Assembly (NCBI GenBank): GCA_001766655.1
Contig: MJCC01000012.1
Location: forward strand, 460,915 to 524,914
DNA from: Phytomonas francai
Lineage: Eukaryota > Euglenozoa > Kinetoplastea > Trypanosomatida > Trypanosomatidae
Direction: 5' to 3'
DNA length: 64,000 nucleotides
How positions within the stretch are numbered: position 1 is the first letter of the stretch; each line of letters begins with the position of its first letter. The translations under genes were made by a program, and so were the position numbers. This document shows positions 9,967-19,414 of this stretch, one piece after another. The notes beneath the pieces are model-generated. The model was not told the DNA's origin, did not search any database, and saw only the letters and a program-made list of their open reading frames with translations.

Positions 9967-9996
9967 TTGAAACCCTTTCTCTGGCGGTACTAACAG
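9928..9996 (+). other. Candidate 69-bp cis-intron or insertion in endonuclease G gene
   Basis: The segment begins GTCAGT after a CAG codon and ends TACTAACAG, so it has GT...AG borders and an exact TACTAAC branch-site-like sequence beside the 3' AG. It contains in-frame TGA and TAA. Removing it joins the nuclease frame to 43 further codons without a shift. Alternatives are a genuine stop at 9966 with a chance open frame behind it, or a 69-bp insertion flanked by CAGGT at both ends. Cis-introns are very rare in trypanosomatids. Confidence 0.35.
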
Positions 9997-10128
9997 GTTA
10001 TCAGTCAACAACGCGCGGAAAGTATATTGGAGTTTTGGCACTTCTATGCTCATCTTAAGCCCGAGAGCTTCCAGAAAACGGAAGCGGAGTGGACACCGCG
10101 ATCTAGTGTGAGTGCAAAAGAAGCGTAA
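9997..10128 (+). other. Possible 3' exon of the endonuclease G-like gene
   Basis: Forty-three codons followed by TAA, in the same frame as the nuclease once the 69-bp segment is removed. The peptide (VISQQRAESILEFWHFYAHL at its start) is charged and helix-like with three Trp/Phe-rich spots, as expected for a coding tail, but no family match is claimed. A random frame of this length is not rare. Confidence 0.35.
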
Positions 10129-10257
10129 ACGAGTTGGCGGCTCAGACAGTTTCTCGCATCGATAAATCTTAGTATTTGACTAGGTATATCTGCATTTTTT
10201 TCGCACATTGAGGTCGCAAGCTGCGTTTGGAATTCGCCCCTTGAGGATTGTGTTGGG

Positions 10258-10918
10258 ATGTGCTTTTCATTCGGTTTGGTTTTTCAAATACAAACGTTGG
10301 TAACTATGTATTTAGTGTCAGCATCCAATTCGGAGTTAATGGGAGTTTGTGAAAGTAAAAATACGCCTGATGTCGTTTCTTTTATGGAAGCAATGCGAGG
10401 GGTAAGCGGGGGGGGGGGATATCTACCCGGGTTTCTTTCAGGTTCCAGCGCAGCTGCGTGATTTTCCGCGCACCATAATGTGTTTTCCTAACGATGTGTG
10501 GTGCAGGCTTTACAAGGGTGTGTGTGTGGTCCCATGGTGTCTTTTGCAGGGGAAAAAGGTATTCAAAAAGATCACTCATGTGAGCCCTGATGATTGGTGG
10601 GGGAAGATGATTTTGTATTGCAATACGGTTGCTTTGAATCCCCCAACAACCCAGGCCGCATCGGCGGCAGGTTGTAAGATCAAACGATGGGGTGCAAACG
10701 AAAGCAAAAAAAGAAAAGCGGTAACTTACATAAAAAGAGACTCCCTCATATCCAGACCAGCACGGCAAAGCCAAGATGGACAAATCTATGAGTCCACCAC
10801 GAGGAGAATCTTAGACTACGTACGGAGACGCTCCACATGTGGACTTTACATCATTTGGTATATGTATGCGCTTAGGATTTATACCTACTGCTGCATATTA
10901 GCTCACAACTTTTCTTGA
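10258..10918 (+). pseudogene. Broken hypothetical ORF interrupted at an 11-G run
   Basis: An ATG at 10258 opens a frame that stops at 10461. A second, longer frame ends at 10918 and is open upstream through the G run at 10408-10418. A one-base length change in that run, or removal of a 40-bp GTAAGC...TTTCAG segment (10402-10441), would join them into one reading frame of roughly 215 codons. The downstream part has protein-like features (VPAQLRDFPRTIMCFPNDVW, KKVFKKITHVSPDDWWGK) followed by a basic region. I do not recognise a family. It may be a pseudogene, an assembly error in a homopolymer, or no gene at all. Confidence 0.35.
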
Positions 10919-11203
10919 TGCTATGTTTAAGCAGTCAAATTTTCTTCAAATGTGCAATTGGTATTTTCCTTTTTCCAATTGAATTGTGAAATTCAAGGAG
11001 TGATTACGATAATATTTAGCATGAGATAAAGCATCGTAGGTTTGTACATTTTTGCTTAGAATTTCAAATACACTGTTTTTTCTTCCTAGATATGACATAA
11101 TTAATATAGATAGATAGCCGCACCCATAAATAGATGAATCTAGCATTATAGCATTAATATATGACTACTTTATACTCAGTCACCCGGCATTCGTCTCTTT
11201 CTT
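10919..11203. other. AT-rich spacer, nothing recognised
   Basis: About 285 bp of AT-rich sequence between the broken plus-strand ORF and the 3' end of a minus-strand GT108 pseudogene. No repeat or RNA gene seen. Confidence 0.6.
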
Positions 11204-12348
11204 TTAAAAGAAATGAGAAATATCCTCGGCTATCTCGCCATAGCCCTCAAGCGGATAGTCAATGGTGATGCGGCCCCGACACATGTCCCCTACACCAAAG
11301 TAAAGGTCGCATTTGCCATCCTCTCGCTTCGCCATCGCGGAGGAAAACACGCAATCCTCCAGCAAAGGAATTTTAGCCGGTGCTGGAGGATAGCTCTTCA
11401 TTTTCCCAATTACTTTTGGATCTATAACCTGCCGCGTCGCTAGTTTACACAAAACGAGAAATTCGTGTAAATAGCCCATGACGTCCCCGATGTTTTTTTT
11501 CCCGAGAAGCTGTAATGCGCAATGCAGCCAATCTTGCCATTGGATAAGCGGTAGGCCGGATTTACCCCACCCCAGGTTCCCTCCTCGAATAAATCAATAG
11601 GCTTCGCCCCGGCGATCACCTCCGTGCTCAAATAGTGAATACCATTCGTAGTGGTGAAACCGACATAGCTTCCGCATCGCGTCTACGGGAGAAAACACCA
11701 ATAGGGCCGTCCGTTAGCTCTACCAATCGAATATTCTGTAGGTCGGTCCGGATCTGAGGGAGCGCAAATTCACTGGAGAGCCGCGGAAAAAGTGTCCATA
11801 GTAGCTTAGTATATCATTTTTTGTTTTCCTTGTGTGTGAATACCCCCCCCCCCCCAAAAAAAAAAAAAAAAGAGTTCCCCGTTAATTTTTTGTATCTATG
11901 GATCTTCCAACTTCCACGAGAACTCTGGAAGCACCGTAAACTCGTCTTTAGGAATTTCCCCCAGAAGGCGTACGCGTGAATTCGCCCACTCCGCGCGCTT
12001 TTCTACGCAGCAGAAAAGGTGTCATTTGCCCTTGTATATGAAAGGAACGGAACAATTGCATACATCCTCGCCGTCCACCCCCTTGAAAGTTAGTAAAGGT
12101 TTATCACAGATTTTCTTAGTCTTTTCAAACCCAACTTTTGAATTTTTTACATGCTCAAAGGTAGCCATTTCAGAAAGATGTAACTTTTTATCCCCTCCAC
12201 ACGATTTAGTTTTCTTTTGATCACAGGCGGGGAAAAAATTCTTTTTCTTAGGATAATGGGTTGGCTTTCCCTTTATAGCTAGTGAAATCGGAAAGAGTCG
12301 TATACATTTAAGAAAGAAAATAGATAAGTTGAAAAATAAGTTGATCAT
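11204..12348 (-). pseudogene. GT108 (DUF1861) mannosyltransferase/phosphorylase pseudogene, copy 1
   Basis: Reading the minus strand in order gives a whole DUF1861 protein in pieces. An N-terminal hydrophobic segment leads to KPLLTFKGVDGEDVCNCSVP and FIYKGK with a stop near 12022. After a frame change come RVEKRAEWANSRVRLLGEIP and FSWKLEDP, ending in a stop near 11899. After a damaged stretch with poly-A and poly-C runs (11844-11871) come IRLVELTDGPIGVFSRRRDA, then a stop and shift near 11640, GTWGGVNPAYRLSNGKIGCI, another shift near 11480, and EDCVFSSAMAKREDGKCDLY, GRITIDYPLEGYG and a terminal TAA. Intact GT108 enzymes make and turn over beta-1,2-mannan (mannogen) reserves in Leishmania. At least four frame breaks make this copy non-functional. 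It lies opposite to the surrounding plus-strand genes. Confidence 0.85.
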
Positions 12349-12730
12349 GCATAACTCTTAGCAAGTTTCAATATATGCATGAATTCCTGATTTGCATTTA
12401 GAATTGTAAAAGATCTAATTGAGTTTTAAAAATCAATAATGATGCTTGTATAACGAGAATAAAGTCAGTTAGCTCAGGTCACGAAAGTCTTCAATCTAGT
12501 TTTTAGCAATTTTTGGGCTTGTAATATAGATATAAATTATACTTTTAAGCTCTGTGATAAGACGAATTGATTTCCCAAACATCCTCTGCAGCCCTTAATA
12601 CATACCTTTACGGAATCAAACAGTGTTGTTTTCCCAGTAGTAATAATGGAAAACAGGTTATGAAAAAAAATCCTAATTAAACATGTTGCCCCTTTTAGGG
12701 CAAAGACAACTGCGAATTGATATATAGGTA

Positions 12731-13320
12731 TTAAAAATTTAATTCACTGACAATCTTGCCGTAGCCTTCGAATGGGTAATCAATCACGACCCGCCCTGTG
12801 TGAGAATCCCCAACCCCACTGTATAAATTACATTTTCCATCCTCCCGCGTTGTGATTCCCGATACAAAGGCGCAGTCCGCAAGACGAGGAAGTTTTGGCG
12901 TGCATGGCGGGAAACAATCATGGGTTGCGATAATCTTAAAGTCGTGCATCTCAAGCGTGTCGTGATCTAAAACAAACGACGTGCCGCAGTAAATACGAAG
13001 CTGATCCCCCTCTTCTTGATCCTGTGGATAGCCATGATGCGAGATGCAGCCCAGCTTGCCTGAAGAGAGTAAATAAACCTGGTTAGGGCCTCCCCAGGCG
13101 TCCCCAAAAGCCTGATGTTGAAAATGTTTCGCTATATCTGTTGATTTGGCCAGCCGGGACTTGGGTTCAAGTCCCTTATGCAAAACCTTTCCCTTGATTT
13201 AACGAAATTCGTTTTGGGTGTTTGCTCGTTTCTTGGGCAGCACCAGTGCGAGAGATTGAAGCGAACGCTGATGGAACAGAAAAACCGAGGGGTATGGGGC
13301 GTAATTATTCCTATGCAACC
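12731..13320 (-). pseudogene. GT108 (DUF1861) pseudogene, copy 2, 3' part
   Basis: An open minus-strand frame of about 150 codons (ending 12731) carries the C-terminal half of a DUF1861 protein: [67 protein letters not shown] and [14 protein letters not shown]. The frame is closed just upstream at about 13201. Beyond it, in another frame, the segment CPRNEQTPKTNF to DLNPSP resembles the family's SRPRNE region, so the remnant probably extends to about 13300. The N-terminal half is not recognisable. The retained half is better preserved than copy 1, suggesting a different time of inactivation. The start boundary is approximate. Confidence 0.8.
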
Positions 13321-13515
13321 ATATTTTATATGTAACGCTGGCTTGCTTGAGTTTTTGCTGGGAAAGGGGGGCGCTATCCCGCATATCCCTCGACCCCCGC
13401 AATCCAACAAATTTTTCATGAAGGAATTTTCTACCGTGAGGCACCTGTTTTCATTTTTAACTATAATTATGAATATTAAAAATATTTGAAACGCAATTAA
13501 ATTAATTTTAAGCAA

Positions 13516-16496
13516 CTGGTTTGCATTTCCACTAGGTGTTGGCCATGTGCCCCGGTTGCTGAAAATCGGGATTAGATATGAAAAAGGGAATTTGGCCGCT
13601 ATGTAGAAATTTCGATATGATTTATTTTTTTCTTGAAAGGAAGATCGTGGAATAGGTGCGCTGTATGAGGGTAGGGTGGGGTGGCTTGGGGGGGGGCTTT
13701 GGTCTTAAAATTAAAAGGAACTGTTTCAGCCCACGCTCTTGTGGGGGGGGTGCGTTATCTTTGTCGTAATGGGGTCCCGGTTTATACAGTTTTCGTTGCC
13801 TTTGATTGGTTTAAATTCCAGATTAAAACCCAATTAGGTTTGAAATACTCATATTTAATGATCTATTTTTCTTTACAAATTATTTTGTAGCCACGATGCC
13901 TTCCGGCCGCTTGCCCTCGTGTGGGGTGCCCCTGGCGCGTTGGGGCGCCTCCCCCCGGAACGCGGGTATGGGTGATGCGCGTGCCCTTGTGCTCGATTAA
14001 ACCCCTTCAAATGTTTTGCGGCGTTGGCTTTTGGTGAGTGGGTTTAAACGGTGGGATTTCTAAAACAGTGAATATTCACTCCCCTGCTTCCAGAAAATAT
14101 GGGAATTTACAATATAAACATATTTTTGTTTTTTCGAATAGGGGTTTTCAAAGCCATCTTTGATGTGCTATTTTGAAAGCGGCTTAGAAAATTTTAGTTG
14201 GATTGCCAGAATCATAGGTGATTCTTCAAATTCCCATGGCGCAGGAAAGGGGGTCTGTGGGTGATCGTCGGTTTCGATAGCGCGTTGGCCCCTGTTCATA
14301 AATAAACTTGATGGCTTCCAAATTCGCATTTTCTCACGGGGCCGGGGGGTTGTAAGGGGCCCTTGGCGCAAGGCCCTCCCCCGCCCAAATTGAAATCAAA
14401 TTCGTTTTTTTAATAAAATCCTGATGGCCCTCGACCCCCCCCACACACTATTCAAAACGTTTCGAATATATCGTCAAGTTGTTGTTTCAAACGGTGTGGC
14501 ATTTGGGGGGGGGGGGGGCATTGGCTTAATGTTTTTTTGAGCCCATTGCCCCTTTTTAATGCGCGGGCTTTTTCGGTGTGTGTTTTCAAAGCCATGCCCC
14601 CTTGAAATTGCGGCTCGGGGGGTTGGGTGGGTGGGGGGCCTTGCATCTTTGCGTTCGGGTATGCCGTATTTATCGCACGGTTGTTTTCTCTTCATTTTAG
14701 CATCAGCATCCAAATTTTAACTACGATATTTTCCCCGTGCGCCTTCTGTGGTGTTTGCCTCCCCCCAGGGCCCTCTCCCAAATCCTGATTGGGCCCCCCG
14801 CCCACCCCCCTCTAAATATCGATTTGAACCATTCTTCTTGTATTATGATGTTGGCGAACTTTTTAAAAGCATTTTGAATTCAACAGAAAAATCGCGTCGG
14901 CATAATTTTGGCTGCATCCAGAACTATGTGTTTTTGACTATTTTCCCGCCAATGCTAAACACGATTTTATTTTCCAAGTATGCCCATTTTGGCCCGCCAT
15001 GGAAGCGGGGGGGGGGGGGGGGTTGCCATCCATAATGGGGGCTTTGGCTTTTTGCGGGGTGGCCCCATCTCTTCTTGATGGGTTTTGTTTCTGCTTTCTT
15101 CTATATCCATGGGGGCGCATGTTCTTGGGTTCATGCCATTTTCAAGTTTTGCATTTGAATGTTTCTTGTTCCATTTTTTTTTCGAATTTGGAGGTATCTC
15201 CACTATCCGGTGGCTAGCGGCGCCATAAATTTTTTTCGGATCTCCAATAACCTACGGGGGCTAGTTTTCCCGAGGCTGTTCGCTATTGGTGCATGTGTTT
15301 TGGAGCGCTTTTCTGGGGATGGCCATTGTTTGCGCCGAATCCATGGAATGCGTCTCTTTTTTTTTCGGGGGGCGCGTTTGGTTATACATGGATTCGGTTT
15401 GGCGCCTGTTTTGATTACATCCGGGATGCTCCAATCTTTTGGATTTCTTTTCCGATTCATATTGCCCAATGCGGATGCGAGTGCCTGAAATCGATTAAAA
15501 GTTCTTGTTTTGGGTCGTCGTGGCGGGAACCGAAGTTAAGATTCTCAAGAATTTCGGGATTTTGAACCCCCCCCCCCCCCCCCACCTCTCACACAAAACC
15601 TTTTAAGTGGAATCTATTGCGTCTTGCCGTTTTTTACTCAAATGGTTGGAAAAGGCTTATTTTTTTTTTTTGTAAAACCATTAAAAGCTTAAACTTTTAA
15701 TTGTGACATGAATTGGGGAAAATTTTTACTATGAAAGCACTGAAACTACAGATAACGAGGACATTTTCGCAATACAGGTAGTTAAAAGGTACATCCTTAT
15801 CATGCGTGTTTTAAATTTAACAATATAGTATTTAATTCATTTTTCATAACAAAAGAGTTGCGTTTCATTTTGTTCATACCCATTAGGCTGATACAATTTA
15901 AAGGTCCCCAAATCTGTGGGGGTAGGTCGGAAAATGAGTTCCGAGTGTCTAAAACAAGAATAACAACATTACTACTACTACTACTAATAACGATTAGTTT
16001 CTCTTTTTAAGAGAATTGAAACCCGCAACATGAGTAGTTTTCCCTTTGTCCATTGTGATTTCTGGTAACTATAATCACTTTTCTTTAGGTCTTTACTTTG
16101 GTCTTAGCTCCTCTACAGTTCCTGGAACTATCTCTATTAACAGGATTAGATTCATGAGATATCCATATTCTTATACCTTTAGGTTCATTATGTATACACC
16201 TTTATGTACAAGATGTTAAACTGATAATGAGCTTTAGCGTTGCTGCAATCTAATTTATAAAAGTGGGATGCTAAATCCCATTGTGTAGTGCACTTGTAAG
16301 GTGGGGGCCTTATTCTGTTATCTCGTCTTACGATATTTATTTTCTAATAAAATATAATGAAGCCATGATGCATTTCCAGTCGCTGGTTCATATTAGCTTG
16401 CGTTTAAAAAGTAGCTTATTATTTAGGACGCAAGACTACGCTGTGTCTTATTCACTTTTGCTATTTTTCAAGGTAAATATTATATAGGAGGGACGC
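13516..16496. other. Gene-free region; 13.6-15.6 kb anomalous, G/T-rich with homopolymers
   Basis: No gene is supported in 2.98 kb. From about 13600 to 15600 the plus strand is rich in G and T and contains many long G or C runs, for example near 13690, 13742, 14504-14518, 15007-15022 and 15567-15583, scattered through sequence with no sustained reading frame. It does not match the AT-rich spacers elsewhere. Short ORFs on both strands here are rich in Pro or Phe and look random. It may be extremely degraded coding DNA, possibly further GT108 copies, or poor consensus. From 15600 to 16496 the sequence returns to ordinary AT-rich spacer and includes an (ACT)n run near 15970. Confidence 0.6.
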
Positions 16497-18272
16497 ATGG
16501 CTGGGATTTTCTCAAAAAACAAAATATTTTCTTTAAATCTAAAGTGGATAGTTGGTGCGTCTGCAGGGATAATTGGATGTAGTGGTACCGGTTTATACAT
16601 CTATTATAAAAGAGTATGGCTCCCTGAGTACCTTGAACAGCTTGAACTGGCAAAAAAAAAGGCCCCTGTGGGACACATGAGGCTGCATCTTTCCCGAACT
16701 AACGATAATGGAAATTCTTACACTGAAATAGCCACAATGCCGTTTTTTTTGTTCTACCTTTATGTATTCTATCGGATTGTTTTGCTTGCAGTCGCAGGCA
16801 TACCACTTATCTGGTATGCCTTTTTAAGCTTTGGACCAGGGCTTTGCTCTCGCTGCTTGTTTTACGATAAAGTCCTTTGTTTCCTCTCTTTTATGGGGCC
16901 TAGTTATATTAAGCTTGGGCAGTGGATCGCTACACGACCCGACTTATTTCCAATAGAGCTGTGTAATGGATTAGAGCGATTGTATGATAAAACCGAGCCA
17001 CACTCTTGGAGTCATACCGAAAAGTTGCTTCGTCGTGAATATAAGGATGGCGCTTGTTCTGGAAATAATGCGTTTCATTATCTAACCGACGTCGAAAAGG
17101 TACCAATCAACAGTGGAAGCATAGCTCAGGTTCATCGAGCAAAGCTACGAGAGAGTGTTGATGGTGTACCAAGCAGCACCGAGTTAGTTGTCAAGGTTAC
17201 CCACCCGTTTATCCGGGATAGAATTGCAGCGGATTTAACTGCGATGTGGCTTTTTGTCAAGGCGGTTAATGTTATAGTACCCGGGTCACGTTTGTTTAAT
17301 TTGGACGACGCATTAAGAAGTTTTTCGAGTTTGATTTGCGCTCAGGTCAATTTACGCACGGAGTGTCATAACATGGAGCAATTTCGATACAACTTTAGAA
17401 ACACAAAGGGAATCCTCTTTCCTGTCACGCTTCCATCGCTTATAACCGACGACATCCTTTTTGAAACGTTCGAGGAAGGTTCACCGATATATACTTTAGA
17501 TGCGTCGCCAGACAACAAAGATATTGCAGAGCTTGGCTGCCATATGTTTCTTAAAATGCTCTTCCAGGACAATTTTGTACACTCGGATTTGCACCCTGGT
17601 AATGTGCTTCTGAGAGAAAGCTCTCTCGGAGGTGCCAAGAAACGTTTTCTCGCCAAGGAACCGAGGCGACAGCTAGTCATCCTTGATGCCGGTCTCGTGA
17701 CCTCCATGCGAAAGCAGGAACGGAATAACTTTATTTCCTTATTCACCGCGGTAGCCTGTGGGGATGGTGAGCTTGGTTCTGATCTTATGCTCGACAGGCT
17801 GCCAGAGAATGTGCACCGTAAATTAAGCAAGGAGAATAGGGAAAAATTTCGAAGAGAAATGAAATCGGTCTTCGACCTGGTAGCTCCCGGGACTGAGGGA
17901 TTCAAGCTAGGTACTATCAAAATTGGTGAGGTACTCGCAAAAGTACTCAAAACAGTACGAGAAAATAATGTCCCACTCGATGGTAATTTTGCGTCTCTTG
18001 TTTTTACTGTCATTGTCGGCGAGGGACTGGGGAGAAGACTTACACCAGACTTCAACTTGTTTGTTGAAGCCGCACCGTATCTGATCGCGTACTTGGAGAA
18101 AGATGAGCTGCGTTTCTTAGCCAATAAGCTTAGAGATACATATGGCGTGTCTGGTTTGATTCGAGATACCGTAGATTTAGTTCGCACAGAAAAGGCAAAT
18201 ACTTATTTTGAGGCTGTTGTAAGGAAGTGTATGAATGCTCTCGATTATATATTTATTTCTATAACGGAATAG
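16497..18272 (+). CDS. ADCK2-type UbiB/ABC1 atypical kinase-like protein, 591 aa
   Basis: UbiB/ADCK proteins support mitochondrial ubiquinone biosynthesis and lipid handling through ATP-dependent, protein-kinase-like activity. The family hallmarks are present in order: KLGQ at 139-142 in YIKLGQWIATRPDLFP, the nucleotide loop NSGSIAQVHRA (about 205-215, where most members have an Ala-rich loop), the VAIK-like Lys233 in VVKVTHP, the ECHNMEQF segment, HSDLHPGN at 362-369 with Asp364, and DAG at 397-399 in place of DFG. LDAG, NFRNTK and FEEGSPI are typical of the ADCK2 branch rather than ADCK3/COQ8. Two hydrophobic segments (about 18-36 and 81-108) suggest anchoring in the inner mitochondrial membrane. 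The ATG at 16497 follows a purine-rich leader and fits family length. The branch assignment is inferred from motifs. Confidence 0.9.
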   Translation: MAGIFSKNKIFSLNLKWIVGASAGIIGCSGTGLYIYYKRVWLPEYLEQLELAKKKAPVGHMRLHLSRTNDNGNSYTEIATMPFFLFYLYVFYRIVLLAVAGIPLIWYAFLSFGPGLCSRCLFYDKVLCFLSFMGPSYIKLGQWIATRPDLFPIELCNGLERLYDKTEPHSWSHTEKLLRREYKDGACSGNNAFHYLTDVEKVPINSGSIAQVHRAKLRESVDGVPSSTELVVKVTHPFIRDRIAADLTAMWLFVKAVNVIVPGSRLFNLDDALRSFSSLICAQVNLRTECHNMEQFRYNFRNTKGILFPVTLPSLITDDILFETFEEGSPIYTLDASPDNKDIAELGCHMFLKMLFQDNFVHSDLHPGNVLLRESSLGGAKKRFLAKEPRRQLVILDAGLVTSMRKQERNNFISLFTAVACGDGELGSDLMLDRLPENVHRKLSKENREKFRREMKSVFDLVAPGTEGFKLGTIKIGEVLAKVLKTVRENNVPLDGNFASLVFTVIVGEGLGRRLTPDFNLFVEAAPYLIAYLEKDELRFLANKLRDTYGVSGLIRDTVDLVRTEKANTYFEAVVRKCMNALDYIFISITE

Positions 18273-18912
18273 TCAATGGGTAATGGTGATCATTTAGGTT
18301 GTCATATTTATTCACTGATGCTATAGCATTCTCTCACTTCTCACGAGGCAAAGTCACCAAATGTTTTAACTTTTGTACCCCCCAAATATTGTATTTCCTC
18401 CTTTCTAACATTTAGGAGAATCGAAGCGTTTTCCTTTAGAAGAGGGTTAAAAAATTGCCGAAATTGATTAGATATCTTTGATATTAACGCGAAACACATT
18501 TGGATTAGAATGTCTCAATTACTTCACCTTTCAAAGGAAAATTCCAGCAGTTAAAAAAGCAACTGATTGTCTGGACATGTGCCTAGGAGTCATTTAAGAA
18601 TGAACAAAGCATTTGTGAAGCATAGAAATGATAAAGTTATCAATATCATCATCGGTGTTTGGTTTGTTTATTCTATAAACCCAATTTTAGTTATCTAATT
18701 CTGAAGTCCCACATTGTTTTTTTCCACTAGAAGTTTTTTTTTGCTAGAATTTCTATGGCTTTAGACTTAAACATTTAGTTTTTGATATGCCAAGAGCTAG
18801 GTTATTTAGTATATAATCTCGATTAACTGGGTTACGCACTTTCAAGATATGAGATGTTGAAACAACAAGGACTCGTCTGATTGCTAAGGGCAATTTTTAT
18901 ACGTATTTGAAG

Positions 18913-18952
<40 letters not shown>

Positions 18953-19414
18953 TCACTTCCCATCATGCAAATTATCACCAAAATGTCATATTTTCACCCA
19001 ATTATGAAACATGTTGTATTATTACTTTTAAGAAACAGTACAATATAATATTATATCATGCCATCATCAATTTATTGATCACTATGTTGATGCAATATCC
19101 TCCTTTTCCATTAATTAAACCATATAGTGGTATTCTAAAAAATTTCTTTCTTCTTATAACAAGTCTGATTAATGTGAAGCATATATTGATGCTTATTATT
19201 GATAAGGTAAATTTATCATACCGCAAATCAAATTGAATAAAATAGTCTATGGTCACTTATGGACATGTATAAGACCTTTTATTGATTACCTGAACAGCTT
19301 CTTTCTCCCCCCTCGTATAGTCCACTTTATCACCTTAAGTATCAGAAGAGCGTTTTAGTGTGGCGACATTCGTAGTCTACATTTTCTTCTAATATTCCTT
19401 TAACCTTTCCATTA
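18273..19414. other. Intergenic region, no gene seen
   Basis: AT-rich spacer of 1142 bp. It contains a (TA)n microsatellite at about 18912-18952 and a pyrimidine-rich tract just before 19415 that would suit trans-splicing. The AT-rich ORF starting at 18907 is a repeat artefact. Confidence 0.65.
18912..18952. repeat. (AT)n microsatellite
   Basis: About 20 AT units with one G interruption, in the spacer downstream of the ADCK2-like gene. Confidence 0.9.

Noticed and set aside
13141..13175. tRNA-like T-arm (GGGTTCAAGTCCC) on the plus strand
   Set aside because: No acceptor stem, D-arm or anticodon arm could be fitted upstream, the T-stem pairs poorly, and the same bases encode part of the GT108 pseudogene on the other strand.
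17366..18187. Minus-strand ORF of 273 codons inside the ADCK2-like gene
   Set aside because: It is the antisense shadow of a well supported coding sequence and is Ser/Arg-rich without domain character.
18907..19236. AT-rich ORF beginning in a TA repeat
   Set aside because: Low-complexity Ile/Tyr start from the microsatellite and no protein-like features after it.
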